Shown: in pieces, positions 17,902 to 27,307 of the stretch
Layout of the letters: each line of letters opens with the position of its first letter
How positions within the stretch are numbered: position 1 is the stretch's first letter
Assembly: GCF_002135435.1 (NCBI RefSeq)
Contig: NZ_NEGK01000010.1
Location: 62,001-126,000, forward strand
Direction: 5' to 3'
DNA length: 64,000 nt
Origin: Acinetobacter sp. ANC 3813
GTDB taxonomy: Bacteria; Pseudomonadota; Gammaproteobacteria; Pseudomonadales; Moraxellaceae
Notes under the pieces: generated by a model
The model's database searches: none
What the model was told of the DNA's origin: nothing
Seen by the model: the letters and a program-made list of their open reading frames with translations, nothing else
Made by a program: the position numbers and the translations under genes

Positions 17902-19275
17902 ATGACCAAATTGACTTGCTTTAAAGCTTATGACATCCGTGGAAAACTCGGTACAGAATTAAACGAAGATATCGCCTATAAAATTGGCCGTGCGTATGGC
18001 CAAATTTATCAGCCTAAAAAAATTGTAATTGGCTGTGATATCCGTTTAAGCAGTGAAGGCTTAAAACAAGCGACCATCAAAGGTCTGAATGATGCGGGTG
18101 TCAATGTCCTTGACCTTGGTATGACAGGCACAGAAGAAGTCTATTTCGGCGCCTTCCATCTAAACGTGCAAGGCGGAATTGAAGTCACAGCCAGCCATAA
18201 TCCTATGGATTATAACGGCATGAAGCTGGTGCGGGAAAATGCCCGGCCGATCAGTGCTGATACAGGCTTAAAAGAGATTCAGGCTTTGGCTGAAGCGGGT
18301 GAATTCAATGATGTTGCTGTAAAAGGCAGCACAGAAAAGTACAATATTTTGCCTGAATTCGTCGATCATCTGATGGGCTATATTGACCCTGCAAAAATTC
18401 GCCCACTCAAACTGGTCGTGAATGCCGGCAATGGTGCAGCAGGCCATGTGATTGATGCCATCGAAGATAAATTTAAAGCGCTCAGCATGCCTGTAGAATT
18501 TATTAAAATTCATCATGAAGCAGATGGCACATTCCCCAATGGCATTCCCAACCCAATCTTGATTGAAAACCGTGACAGCACCAGCAAGGCTGTACTTGAA
18601 CATCAGGCAGACATGGGCATTGCATGGGATGGCGACTTTGACCGCTGTTTCCTGTTTGATGAAAAAGGCCAATTTATTGAAGGCTACTATATTGTCGGCC
18701 TCTTGGCGCAAGCTTTCCTGCTGAAGCAATCTGGTGAAAAAATTGTGCATGACCCGCGCTTGGTGTGGAATACCCTAGATATTGTTGATCAATACCAAGG
18801 CCAAACGGTACAGTCAAAATCTGGGCATGCCTTCATTAAAGATGTCATGCGTGAACATAATGCTGTCTATGGCGGGGAAATGTCTGCCCATCATTACTTC
18901 CGAGACTTCGCCTACTGTGACAGCGGCATGATTCCATGGCTGTTAGCCATTGCGGTATTGTCTGAAACCCAGCAAAACCTCTCTGCACTGGTTGAAGGCA
19001 TGATTGCCAAGTTCCCGTGCTCTGGCGAAATCAACTTTAAAGTGGCGGATACTCAAGTCACTATTCAAAAGATTTTTGATCACTTTGCAGATCAAAAACC
19101 TGAAATCGATCAAACAGATGGTGTAAGTTTGGATTTTGGCGCATGGCGCTTCAATGTCCGCGCATCCAATACTGAGCCATTATTGCGTCTTAATATTGAA
19201 AGCCGAAGAGATCAAAGTCCTAAGCCGATGCGTGAATATATAGAGTTACTGCATCAAATCATTACAAAATCATAA
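17902..19275 (+). CDS. pgm: phosphomannomutase/phosphoglucomutase
   Basis: Interconverts hexose 6- and 1-phosphates and supplies glucose-1-P for GalU. The phosphoserine is in [13 protein letters not shown], the metal loop is DGDFDRC, the sugar-specificity loop [10 protein letters not shown], and the phosphate-binding loop [14 protein letters not shown] at 17890 is in frame, but ATG at 17902 has a purine-rich GAGAA upstream. It marks the conserved edge of the Acinetobacter capsule locus and is transcribed towards the convergent biosynthesis operon. Confidence 0.96.
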   Translation: MTKLTCFKAYDIRGKLGTELNEDIAYKIGRAYGQIYQPKKIVIGCDIRLSSEGLKQATIKGLNDAGVNVLDLGMTGTEEVYFGAFHLNVQGGIEVTASHNPMDYNGMKLVRENARPISADTGLKEIQALAEAGEFNDVAVKGSTEKYNILPEFVDHLMGYIDPAKIRPLKLVVNAGNGAAGHVIDAIEDKFKALSMPVEFIKIHHEADGTFPNGIPNPILIENRDSTSKAVLEHQADMGIAWDGDFDRCFLFDEKGQFIEGYYIVGLLAQAFLLKQSGEKIVHDPRLVWNTLDIVDQYQGQTVQSKSGHAFIKDVMREHNAVYGGEMSAHHYFRDFAYCDSGMIPWLLAIAVLSETQQNLSALVEGMIAKFPCSGEINFKVADTQVTIQKIFDHFADQKPEIDQTDGVSLDFGAWRFNVRASNTEPLLRLNIESRRDQSPKPMREYIELLHQIITKS

Positions 19276-19287
19276 TATTTATAATCT

Positions 19288-19322
19288 AAGAAAAGGTTAG
19301 ATTAAAAAGCTAACCTTTTCTT
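19288..19322. terminator. hairpin after pgm (likely bidirectional terminator)
   Basis: AAGAAAAGGTTAG pairs perfectly with CTAACCTTTTCTT around a 9-base loop. T-rich stretches on both strands suggest it could stop pgm transcription and also late readthrough of the opposing capsule operon. Confidence 0.65.
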
Positions 19323-19340
19323 TAAGTTTATATCAACACC

Positions 19341-20192
19341 ATGAGCATCCATATGAAAAATTTAATTTTTTTTCTTGTTTTATTTTCAAGCAATGCTTAC
19401 TGTTTTGATATTTACCAATATATTAAATGGAAAAATTATACGGATAGTAATGGAAATTTGATTTCCAATTCAAATCAATTTCAGAACTATTTAAAGCAAC
19501 AGAATATTAAACCCATTGACGTTGTTTATCATAATAGATTCTTAACCAATGGAATCCCTGATGCTCAAAAGATTAAAATTATAGCTGAGAAAGCGTCGAA
19601 ATACCCCAATATCCCAATTTCATTTGATATTGAAGTTGGAGACAGATTTCAACCTAAAACGGTTCTTCCTACTATTCAAAAAACCCTTAGTCTATATCAT
19701 AAATTCGGGGGTAAAGCTCCTGTAGGCGTCTACGGCGTACTCCCTCAAGGACTCCCACGTACAGAAATTGTAGATAATGAAAAACGCCAAAAGTTCATAA
19801 ATTTGAATCAAGCTTATGAGACTGTTGCTTCTCAAGTTAATTTTCTCAACCCAGTTATATATAATTTTAATATCAGAGATTTCAATGATTGGAAAAACCG
19901 AGTTGACTTACAAATCAGCGAAGCAAAAAAATATGCAAAAAAATATAACTTAAAAATTATACCTTATTTTTCAATTACATATATCACAAAAGAAAAAAGG
20001 GGAGAAAAAATTATTGAGCCTTTAACAGAACAAGAAGCCTCAAAAAGGCTAAATTATATTAAGTCAAAAGGAGTAGATGGAATAATAATATGGGATACCA
20101 ATATTGGCACCCTAGCGGACTCTAGTGCTCCCATATTTAATTCACAACACGGGAGCTCGAAAGCACTTTTAAATTTTAGCAGATCTAATTGA
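19341..20192 (+). CDS. secreted protein with TIM-barrel-like pattern, function unknown
   Basis: 283 residues (or 279 from the ATG at 19353) with a clear signal peptide (KNLIFFLVLFSSNAYC). The mature part alternates predicted strands and helices: IDVVYHNRF, ISFDIEVGD, PVGVYGVLPQ, NPVIYNF, KIIPYFSITYI and GIIIWDT, with acidic residues at strand ends (DIE, WD). That is what a glycosidase-type (beta/alpha)8 barrel looks like. The GIP ... DIE ... GVYG spacing reminds me of GH56 hyaluronidase-like proteins, a weak resemblance. Base composition is much lower in GC than pgm. It occupies the accessory slot between pgm and galE in capsule loci and overlaps the galE stop by 8 bp. A capsule-acting enzyme is a hypothesis. 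Confidence 0.7.
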   Translation: MSIHMKNLIFFLVLFSSNAYCFDIYQYIKWKNYTDSNGNLISNSNQFQNYLKQQNIKPIDVVYHNRFLTNGIPDAQKIKIIAEKASKYPNIPISFDIEVGDRFQPKTVLPTIQKTLSLYHKFGGKAPVGVYGVLPQGLPRTEIVDNEKRQKFINLNQAYETVASQVNFLNPVIYNFNIRDFNDWKNRVDLQISEAKKYAKKYNLKIIPYFSITYITKEKRGEKIIEPLTEQEASKRLNYIKSKGVDGIIIWDTNIGTLADSSAPIFNSQHGSSKALLNFSRSN

Positions 20193-21201
20193 AACCAGTA
20201 GGATTTTGCTTTTGCCAATTCCAGCTGTCTGCCAGCATATCCTTCAAACTATACTGCGGTTTCCAGCCAAGTTCTGACAGTGCACGCGTGTTGTCTGCAA
20301 AAGAGGTAGCAACATCACCCTCACGGCGCGGTGAAAATTCAAATGGAATTTCGATGCCATTGACTTGTTCAAAAGTATTTTTCAGTTCTAAAACTGAAGA
20401 GCCTTTACCCGTTCCAATATTCCACACTCGGCAGCCTGTTTGATTCAAGCGATTATTCAATGCGCATAAGTGTGCATTGGCTAAATCCACCACATGAATA
20501 TAATCCCGCACCCCAGTACCGTCTGCAGTATCATAATCATTGCCAAAAATAGAGAGCTTCTCACGGCGTCCAACCGCAACCTGCGTTAAATAAGGCATTA
20601 AATTATTCGGAATACCTTGAGGATCTTCACCAATGCGGCTGCTTTTATGTGCACCGACTGGATTGAAATAACGCAGTAATGCAATCGACCAGCGTTCATC
20701 CGCCTGCTGAAGTTTCTGCAAAATCTGCTCAACCATTAACTTGGTATAGCCATAATTATTGCTTGGCGTGCCAGTCGGCATAGTCTCATTTAAAGGCGAA
20801 ACATTCGCTTCGTCATAGACGGTAGCAGATGAGCTGAACACCAGCTTAAAAACACCTGCTTTCTCCATGGCATTAAACAATGAGAGCGAGCCTGCAATAT
20901 TGTTGTCAAAGTACAGCTGCGGAAATTTTTGACTTTCGCCAACAGCTTTCAAACCTGCAAAATGAATCACTGCATCAATAGCATACGTTTGAAATAAACG
21001 GTCCAAAGCCGCTGAATCTCGAATATCGCCTTGTACAAATGTCATCACTTTCGTTGCGATGTCCTGCACTCTCAGCAAGGCTTCTTCTGAACTGTTGCAT
21101 AGATTATCCAGTACAATCACTTCATGGTCCGCAGCTAAAAGCTCTATACAAGTATGTGAACCGATATAGCCAGCCCCGCCCGTCACTAAAATTTTAGCCA
21201 T
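20185..21201 (-). CDS. galE: UDP-glucose 4-epimerase (GalE/Gne1)
   Basis: Interconverts UDP-Glc/UDP-Gal and, in the Gne1 type, UDP-GlcNAc/UDP-GalNAc. A 338-residue extended SDR with NAD loop [18 protein letters not shown], catalytic Y-x-x-x-K in [11 protein letters not shown], and C-terminal RRAGD-equivalent RREGDVA. It is the last gene of the minus-strand capsule cluster; its start overlaps the gpi stop by 8 bp. In A. baumannii nomenclature this position is gne1. Confidence 0.94.
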   Translation of the reverse strand: MAKILVTGGAGYIGSHTCIELLAADHEVIVLDNLCNSSEEALLRVQDIATKVMTFVQGDIRDSAALDRLFQTYAIDAVIHFAGLKAVGESQKFPQLYFDNNIAGSLSLFNAMEKAGVFKLVFSSSATVYDEANVSPLNETMPTGTPSNNYGYTKLMVEQILQKLQQADERWSIALLRYFNPVGAHKSSRIGEDPQGIPNNLMPYLTQVAVGRREKLSIFGNDYDTADGTGVRDYIHVVDLANAHLCALNNRLNQTGCRVWNIGTGKGSSVLELKNTFEQVNGIEIPFEFSPRREGDVATSFADNTRALSELGWKPQYSLKDMLADSWNWQKQNPTGFN

Positions 21202-22867
21202 GCGTTTTTCTCAACAAAATATTCAATAAACCTTGTGTGGAAGCATCCAGCGCTGATAGATCATGCTGTTCCCCATTCAAAATTGGCAGCAGCTGATTGG
21301 CAATTTCTTTGCCTTTTTCTACGCCCCATTGATCAAAGGGATTAATATTCCACAGCACAGATTGTACGAACACTTTATGTTCATACATTGCAATCAGCAT
21401 CCCCAAGCTGTAAGGATTGAGTTCCTGCATTAAAATTGTAGTGCTCGGCTGATTGCCTTCATATTTTTTGTAGTCAGGCAAATCAGATAATTCTGCCTGA
21501 TCTAAAGCCTGATTGCCAAAGGCCAGCAACCGCGACTGCGCCAAACAGTTTGATAAAGCCAAATGATGCTGATCAATCAGCGCTTCAGCATTGTCTACAT
21601 AGGTAAATTGCTTGGCATTATAACGCTGTACAGGCGCAATAAAATCACTGCTGACGGCTTGCGTGCCTTGATGCAGCAGCTGATAGAAGGCATGCTGTGC
21701 ATTGGGTCCAACTTCCCCCCAAACAATCGGGCAAGTATCCCATTCGACCCGATCTCCACTGCGCTGAATAGACTTGCCATTTGATTCCATTTCCAGCTGC
21801 TGCAGATAAGAAGCAAAGTATTTCAAACGCCCATCATAAGGCAGCACCGCATGCGTTTGAATATCTAAAAAATTGTTATTCCAAGCACCAAGCAAGCCCA
21901 TTAGCACAGGAATATTTTTTTCAAAGGGCGCTGTTTGAAAGTGCTGGTCCATGGCATAAGCACCAGCTAGCAAATGTTTAAACCCATCTACACCAATGGT
22001 TAAAGCAATCGGAAAACCAATACATGACCAGAGAGAGTATCGGCCACCAACCCAATCCCAAAGCAAAAACTGCTTTTCTGGCGCAATACCCCAAGCTGTC
22101 ATTTTGTCAGGTTTGGTCGAGACCCCAATAAAATGATGCTTTAAAACCTTCGGCTCTTGACCCAAAGTTTTTTCCAGCCAAATACGGGCTGTTTGCGCAT
22201 TGGATAGTGTATCAATGGTTCCAAAAGATTTTGAAGAAATCACAAAGAGTGTCGTTTCAGGCCGCAATTTATGCAAAATATCCGAAAGCTGGCTGCCGTC
22301 AATGGTCGAGACAAAGTGCATATTCAGTTTTTTTTGCGTCGCCTGCTTAAAGTCAGAGAGTGCATGCACTACCATCAGCGGGCCTAAATCAGACCCCCCT
22401 ACACCAATGTTCACGACATCCTGAATCACCTCGCCTGTAGCGCCGCGGCATTGGCCATCATGAATTTTTCGAACCAAATCAAACATGCGCTGAAATTGCG
22501 CATGCACTTGCTGCGCAATTTCAGGATGTTCCTGATCATTTTCCGGCAAGCGTAATGCCCAATGCATTGCGGAACGGTTTTCTGTGCAATTGACTTCTTG
22601 CGTTGAAAACAGACGCTTAATCCAAGGGTTTAAATCTTGTGCATGCGCCCATTGCACCAAGGTTTTTAACACCTTTTGATCAACACGGTGCTTGCTGAAA
22701 TCGAAAACGATCGGCTCTAAATTGACTGAAAAATCAGCGAAACGTTCTGAGTTTTCAGCAAATAAGGCCGTTAAATGTTTCAGTTCAAATTCTTTTTTTA
22801 ATTCATTTAACTCAGAGATGACTGCTTGAGTTTCTTCAACTAGATATGGATAAGTTTGAATTGCCAT
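21194..22867 (-). CDS. gpi: glucose-6-phosphate isomerase
   Basis: Interconverts glucose-6-P and fructose-6-P, linking glycolysis to GlmS and Pgm. 557 residues, full length. Motifs include [24 protein letters not shown], the GGRYSLWS loop and the catalytic Glu region ESNGKS. The C-terminal part reads [10 protein letters not shown]. Start and stop overlap neighbouring genes, indicating tight coupling with ugd and galE. Confidence 0.97.
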   Translation of the reverse strand: MAIQTYPYLVEETQAVISELNELKKEFELKHLTALFAENSERFADFSVNLEPIVFDFSKHRVDQKVLKTLVQWAHAQDLNPWIKRLFSTQEVNCTENRSAMHWALRLPENDQEHPEIAQQVHAQFQRMFDLVRKIHDGQCRGATGEVIQDVVNIGVGGSDLGPLMVVHALSDFKQATQKKLNMHFVSTIDGSQLSDILHKLRPETTLFVISSKSFGTIDTLSNAQTARIWLEKTLGQEPKVLKHHFIGVSTKPDKMTAWGIAPEKQFLLWDWVGGRYSLWSCIGFPIALTIGVDGFKHLLAGAYAMDQHFQTAPFEKNIPVLMGLLGAWNNNFLDIQTHAVLPYDGRLKYFASYLQQLEMESNGKSIQRSGDRVEWDTCPIVWGEVGPNAQHAFYQLLHQGTQAVSSDFIAPVQRYNAKQFTYVDNAEALIDQHHLALSNCLAQSRLLAFGNQALDQAELSDLPDYKKYEGNQPSTTILMQELNPYSLGMLIAMYEHKVFVQSVLWNINPFDQWGVEKGKEIANQLLPILNGEQHDLSALDASTQGLLNILLRKTHG

Positions 22868-24126
22868 TAACGCCCCACTCCCATATAAGCAAAGCCCTGT
22901 TCCTTCACGTAATTTGGATTATAAATATTACGGCCATCCAAAATCAGCGGATGACGCATGTTCTTTAATAAAGCTGAATAATTTGGACTAGAATACTGTT
23001 TCCATGCGGTTAATACACATAAAGCATGCGCCTCATTTACCGCATCATATTGATCTGTGCAGTAAATGAGGTCTGAACGGTGACCATAAATCTTTTCTAT
23101 TTCCGCAAGCGCCTGCGGATCATGCAGTTTGACTGTGACACCCTGCGCCCACAATGCTTTTAGCATGGGATGTATGGGGGATTGCTGCACCCGCGCTGTA
23201 TTTTCCTTAAAAGAAGCACCCCAAATTGCCACGGTTTTTCCCGTCAAATTGCCATGGTAATAATTCCACAATTTGGCAAACAAAACTTCTTTCTGCTGTT
23301 CATTAATATCCCATACCTGAGAGAGAAGCTGACTCTTAGCGCCACTGCCCGTTACGGTATCGACCAATGTTAGAATATCATGCGAAAAGTTTTCTCCGCC
23401 AAAACCAGCGCCAGGATAGAGGTAAGATGCCCCTATACGGCTGTCGGCCGCCATGCCTTGACGCACAAACTCAATATCAATACCCAGTTTCTCAGCGACA
23501 ATCGCTAAATCATTGATATAACTGATGCGAGTGGCCAGCATCCCCGAAATACTCAGCTTGGTAAATTCAGCATCAAGAATTGGCATAAAAAGATACTGAT
23601 TCGGCCTTGGATATATAGGACGCAGCAATTCTTTTACTTTGATCTGCACATGTTCGAAATCACAGCCTACGATCAGCTGCTCTGCTTGGCTAAAGCTAGC
23701 CAAACTGTTCCCTTCCTGAACAATGTCCGGCAAATAGATCCAATCATCTTCCGGCAGATATTGTTTAAACTTTTCCGTACCATGCAAACCCAGCGTTGAA
23801 GCATTGATCATCAGCTTAGGGTGAATAATCTGACGCTGGCCAAGCTCTTTCAGGATTTCTATACCAAAATCTTGTTCTGTAGGATTAAAGCTATAAACAT
23901 AAGCATCAGTATCAACAGGCACATCCTGAAGAGTACAGTGCGTCAAAAAGCCATTTTTCTCTTGTGCGCTGAGCAGGTCTTGAAGTGTTTTATCTTGAGC
24001 ATAAATATGTTCAGCAGAATGATGGCTTTTTAAAAAATTACACCAAAAAATCTCATGCCCGCAGTCTGCCAGCAAACCCGATAGCACACCTGAATATAGT
24101 GTCCTGCCAAATACTGCAATCTTCAT
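22867..24126 (-). CDS. ugd: UDP-glucose 6-dehydrogenase-like protein lacking the canonical catalytic Cys
   Basis: Annotated by position and overall fold as Ugd (UDP-Glc to UDP-GlcA). 419 residues with Rossmann N-domain, helical linker and C-terminal UDP domain ([21 protein letters not shown]). Two key sites are unusual. The glycine-rich cofactor loop reads FGRTLYSG instead of G-x-G-x-x-G. The nucleophile motif GGxCxxKD reads [10 protein letters not shown], so the Cys position is Asn; I verified this on the nucleotides near 23360-23405. From memory, galU-linked Ugd proteins in other Acinetobacter look similar, so it may be a lineage trait. Confidence 0.85.
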   Translation of the reverse strand: MKIAVFGRTLYSGVLSGLLADCGHEIFWCNFLKSHHSAEHIYAQDKTLQDLLSAQEKNGFLTHCTLQDVPVDTDAYVYSFNPTEQDFGIEILKELGQRQIIHPKLMINASTLGLHGTEKFKQYLPEDDWIYLPDIVQEGNSLASFSQAEQLIVGCDFEHVQIKVKELLRPIYPRPNQYLFMPILDAEFTKLSISGMLATRISYINDLAIVAEKLGIDIEFVRQGMAADSRIGASYLYPGAGFGGENFSHDILTLVDTVTGSGAKSQLLSQVWDINEQQKEVLFAKLWNYYHGNLTGKTVAIWGASFKENTARVQQSPIHPMLKALWAQGVTVKLHDPQALAEIEKIYGHRSDLIYCTDQYDAVNEAHALCVLTAWKQYSSPNYSALLKNMRHPLILDGRNIYNPNYVKEQGFAYMGVGR

Positions 24127-24142
24127 GACTTCTAATCTCAGC

Positions 24143-25018
24143 TTACAGCTTAAGTTCTTGGATTAATGCTTTGAACTCATTGCCTAATTTAGGATGAGCA
24201 ACACCGTAATGCAAAACAGCTTTCAGATAGCCAATTTTACTGCCGCAGTCAAATGTTTGACCTTTCATTCTATAGGCTTCGACCTGATCTGTTTGCTGCA
24301 GCATAGCAATCGCATCTGTCAGCTGAATTTCATTACCAGCGCCTTTAGGTGTCTGCTCAAGCAGCTGCATGATTTTTGCTGGCAATACATAGCGCCCAAC
24401 CACTGACAGATTTGAGGGTGCAGTACCAACTGGAGGTTTTTCTACAATGCCTTGCATAACAATACTTTTGCCTTCTTCAGGAACAACTGAAACGTCAACA
24501 ATACCATATTGGTCAACCAAATCATCTGGAACTGCTTCCACCATAATTTGTGAGGCCTGAGAAACATTAAAGCGGCCAATCATCAATGCTAGATCATTTT
24601 CCACATCATTAGATTGAACAAGCACATCAGGAAGCAAGACAGCAAAATCATCATCGCCGACAATGGCTTTTGCGCATAATACAGCATGGCCTAAACCTAA
24701 AGGCTGCGGCTGACGCACACTCACAACACTGACATGCGGCGGTAAAATTTCAGTGATCTCTTTTAACAGGTCATCTTTCTTTTTATTGGCTAAGGTCGTT
24801 TCCAGTTCAAAATTTCGATCAAAATAATTTTCAATCGATGCTTTAGAGCTATGGGTAACCAAAATAATTTGTTCAATGCCTGCAGCTACTGCTTCTTTCA
24901 CAACATATTCAATTGCTGGACGGTCTACGACTGTGACCATTTCTTTTGGAATGGATTTGCTTGCAGGTAAAAAACGGGTGCCTAAACCTGCAACGGGGAG
25001 AATAGCTTTCTTAATCAT
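24143..25018 (-). CDS. galU: UTP-glucose-1-phosphate uridylyltransferase
   Basis: Makes UDP-glucose from glucose-1-P. 291 residues. N-terminal LPVAGLGTRFLPASKSIPKEM, central EAVAAGIEQIILVTHSSK, and LLPDVLV with the metal-binding Asp. GIVEKPP and GNEIQLTDAI are family-typical. It begins the conserved galU-ugd-gpi-galE block that feeds UDP-Glc, UDP-GlcA and UDP-Gal(NAc) to the capsule. Confidence 0.97.
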   Translation of the reverse strand: MIKKAILPVAGLGTRFLPASKSIPKEMVTVVDRPAIEYVVKEAVAAGIEQIILVTHSSKASIENYFDRNFELETTLANKKKDDLLKEITEILPPHVSVVSVRQPQPLGLGHAVLCAKAIVGDDDFAVLLPDVLVQSNDVENDLALMIGRFNVSQASQIMVEAVPDDLVDQYGIVDVSVVPEEGKSIVMQGIVEKPPVGTAPSNLSVVGRYVLPAKIMQLLEQTPKGAGNEIQLTDAIAMLQQTDQVEAYRMKGQTFDCGSKIGYLKAVLHYGVAHPKLGNEFKALIQELKL

Positions 25019-25047
25019 AATCTAGATACTTATTTACAGCGATAAAT

Positions 25048-25677
25048 TTAAATTTTGTTTTCGTGCGCAGTTTTCGGCTTTTCAATAGGTGTGCTGGTAA
25101 ATCTCTCTGCACCAACCATCTGATCAGGGGAATTAATACCTTCTTTTGTAACCATCACCTTAACTGTCTTAAACATAATCTTAAAATCAATCAAAATTGT
25201 CTGCTTTTCGACATATTCAACATCTAAGTCAAATTTCTCTTCCCATGACAAATTATTCCGTCCGCTCACCTGTGCCAAACCCGTCATACCTGGTTTAACT
25301 TCATGCCGACGCATTTGATGAGGGGTATAATGTTCTAAAAAATCTTTCATTTGCGGACGCGGGCCAACAATGCTCATATCTCCTTTTAGCACATTAATCA
25401 GCTGAGGCATTTCATCCAGACTTGTTGAACGCAATTTATGGCCAAAAGGAGTAATGCGTTGATCATCTGGTAATGGATTACCCTGCTTATCTACAGAATC
25501 AAGCATTGATCTAAACTTTATCATTTTGAAAATTTTAGCATTTTTCCCTGGACGCTCTTGATAAAAAAAGACCGGAGACCCTAAATTTTTACGAACTTTG
25601 CAACAAACAAACAAAAAAATAGGAGATAAAATTATTAAAGCAAAAGTTGCAATAAAAATATCTAAAGAGCGTTTCAT
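25048..25677 (-). CDS. initiating sugar-phosphate transferase (ItrA-type), capsule module A
   Basis: A polyprenyl-P hexose-1-P transferase that puts the first sugar on undecaprenyl phosphate at the inner membrane. 209 residues: one re-entrant N-terminal hydrophobic segment (DIFIATFALIILSPIFLFV), then KVRKNLGSPVFFYQ, KIFKMIKFRSM, LRSTSLDEMPQLINVLKGDMS, VGPRP and KPGMTGLAQVSGRN. It lies just before galU, where A. baumannii loci carry itrA. A second enzyme of this family is encoded at 38337-38957, which is unusual within one locus. The C-terminal tail is about 30 residues longer than the catalytic core needs. Confidence 0.92.
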   Translation of the reverse strand: MKRSLDIFIATFALIILSPIFLFVCCKVRKNLGSPVFFYQERPGKNAKIFKMIKFRSMLDSVDKQGNPLPDDQRITPFGHKLRSTSLDEMPQLINVLKGDMSIVGPRPQMKDFLEHYTPHQMRRHEVKPGMTGLAQVSGRNNLSWEEKFDLDVEYVEKQTILIDFKIMFKTVKVMVTKEGINSPDQMVGAERFTSTPIEKPKTAHENKI

Positions 25678-25728
25678 TTCACCCCCTCAGGTTCAAAAAA
25701 ACATATTTGATTAATCTACTTTTTTAAA

Positions 25729-25761
25729 ATTAGATTTTGTTAAATTCTAACAAAATCTAAT
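25729..25761 (-). terminator. 14-bp perfect hairpin between GT2 and itrA (candidate terminator/attenuator)
   Basis: ATTAGATTTTGTTA pairs with TAACAAAATCTAAT around AATTC. On the minus strand it is followed by only three to four T's, so it would be a weak terminator. It lies in the only sizeable gap (101 bp) between the AT-rich module and the itrA-galU block, and may separate two transcription units or dampen expression. Confidence 0.5.
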
Positions 25762-25778
25762 ATAATAATTCGAAAAAA

Positions 25779-26555
25779 TTACAATTTTAAAACTTTTGAA
25801 AGTGCTTTAAACTTGCTGCGAATGATACCTCTAATTGCATAATGAGAAAAATAGTAAATACTTTTAAATACATTAAGTTTTTCAATATTTCTATATAAAT
25901 ACCAATTATATTGAGCTGCTTTTAATTTATTAGCTGAAATCGAATCTTTACGAACAGTATAACCTGCTAAATCAAGAGGTAAGCAATAAGCATAAGGCAC
26001 AATTTTTAAAATTTTTAACCATAACGCAAAATCTTGGCGTTTTCTAATCAGTGGAAAATATACCTTTCCAATTATATTCGTATCATACATTGCTGTTAAG
26101 CAACCGATCACACATGTTTTCAATAATTCATGATAATTAACTTTTAATGGAAAATTTAAGTTATTTAATAAATTACCGTCCTCATCAACTTGATGGTATT
26201 GGGTATATGTTAAAGCATAATCATTATTTAACATAAAATTAACTTGCTCAAAAAGTTTTTCCGGCAACCAAGTATCGTCACTATCTAAAAATGCAATAAA
26301 ACGACCATTTGCGGCTTCAATACCGGTATTTCGTGCAACAGCAGCACCAGAGTTTTTCTCTAGTTTTATTAATTTAATTCGCTGGTCAATCTGAATAAAA
26401 TTATTAACAATTAAACAAGAATCATCACTTGAAGCATCGTCAACAATAATTAACTCCCAATCACTATAGGACTGATTTATAACAGATTCTATTGTTTTAT
26501 TTAAAAAACCAGATGAGTTGAAAGATGGGGTGATTATTGATACTAAATTATGCAT
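25779..26555 (-). CDS. GT2-family glycosyltransferase
   Basis: A capsule glycosyltransferase, 258 residues, GT-A fold: VSIITPSFNSSGFL start, LIIVDDASSDDS, GAAVARNTGIEAANGRFIAFLDSDDTW, with the D-x-D metal site in LDSDD. It is cytoplasmic and membrane-associated through basic residues at the C-terminus. Part of the AT-rich run of three GT2 genes. Donor and linkage cannot be told from sequence. Confidence 0.9.
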   Translation of the reverse strand: MHNLVSIITPSFNSSGFLNKTIESVINQSYSDWELIIVDDASSDDSCLIVNNFIQIDQRIKLIKLEKNSGAAVARNTGIEAANGRFIAFLDSDDTWLPEKLFEQVNFMLNNDYALTYTQYHQVDEDGNLLNNLNFPLKVNYHELLKTCVIGCLTAMYDTNIIGKVYFPLIRKRQDFALWLKILKIVPYAYCLPLDLAGYTVRKDSISANKLKAAQYNWYLYRNIEKLNVFKSIYYFSHYAIRGIIRSKFKALSKVLKL

Positions 26556-26557
26556 AA

Positions 26558-27307
26558 TTAACGTCTTGAAAAAAACCCTTTAAAAATAACCTTCAAAAAG
26601 GAAAGAAAACCTATTTCAGAATATTTAAATTTTTTTAAAGAAAATATAAAACAAATAGGAATACCATATAAACCAAAGACTCTTTTTATCATTGCACCTT
26701 TAGCTTCAATTAAAGACAACTTATTAAATTGACCTCCAGAAGACTCTTTTGGATGATAAACAATAACTTCAGGAACAAATCCTATCTTAAGTCCACAATT
26801 TAATGCATCAGCAAGAAAAATGTATTCTTCACTTGTAGCAAACTTGCTGCCTAACCCAAAATTTTCATCGAATTTAATGTTTTTATTAACAATAGCTTCT
26901 CTACGAAATGCAACTTCAACAGATGACACTTTTGCTAAAGATAACTTAGAATGCCAAAAAAATTCATCTTTATAATTTTTAAAACTCTCACCATCAGGTG
27001 TTTCTACTTTAAAAGTTAAAATATCAGCTTCTGGATACTTAACAAAAGATCTTGTCACAATATTTAAGGTTTCAGAGTCAAAATAAACATCATTATCACT
27101 CAATAGGCATATATCTGCACTTGCATTTTCAATGCACTTGTTTCTACTTTTTGATAAGCCAGTTTCAAAATAATTCTTAAATCCATCAACCTTATGCTCT
27201 TCAATTAGGCATTGATTAACAATTATTGGCTCGTAAGGTAACATACCTTTTTTAATAAATAATGGTTGTACGCCATACATTGTCGAACATAAAACTTGAA
27301 TTTTCAT
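26558..27307 (-). CDS. GT2-like glycosyltransferase
   Basis: 249 residues, divergent GT-A protein: MKIQVLCSTMYG start, SRNKCIENASADICLLSDNDVYF with a D-x-D site, and E-E-Y in FATSEEYIFLADAL as the acidic catalytic segment. It differs from the other two GT2s in lacking the usual SIIxPxYN start. It overlaps wzy by 4 bp (ATGA-type), and the next gene follows after 2 bp, so it is an operon member. Confidence 0.82.
   Translation of the reverse strand: MKIQVLCSTMYGVQPLFIKKGMLPYEPIIVNQCLIEEHKVDGFKNYFETGLSKSRNKCIENASADICLLSDNDVYFDSETLNIVTRSFVKYPEADILTFKVETPDGESFKNYKDEFFWHSKLSLAKVSSVEVAFRREAIVNKNIKFDENFGLGSKFATSEEYIFLADALNCGLKIGFVPEVIVYHPKESSGGQFNKLSLIEAKGAMIKRVFGLYGIPICFIFSLKKFKYSEIGFLSFLKVIFKGFFSRR

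Noticed and set aside
18268-18750. 160-codon minus-strand frame within pgm
   Set aside because: Shadow of pgm, whose catalytic motifs are intact in the plus frame.
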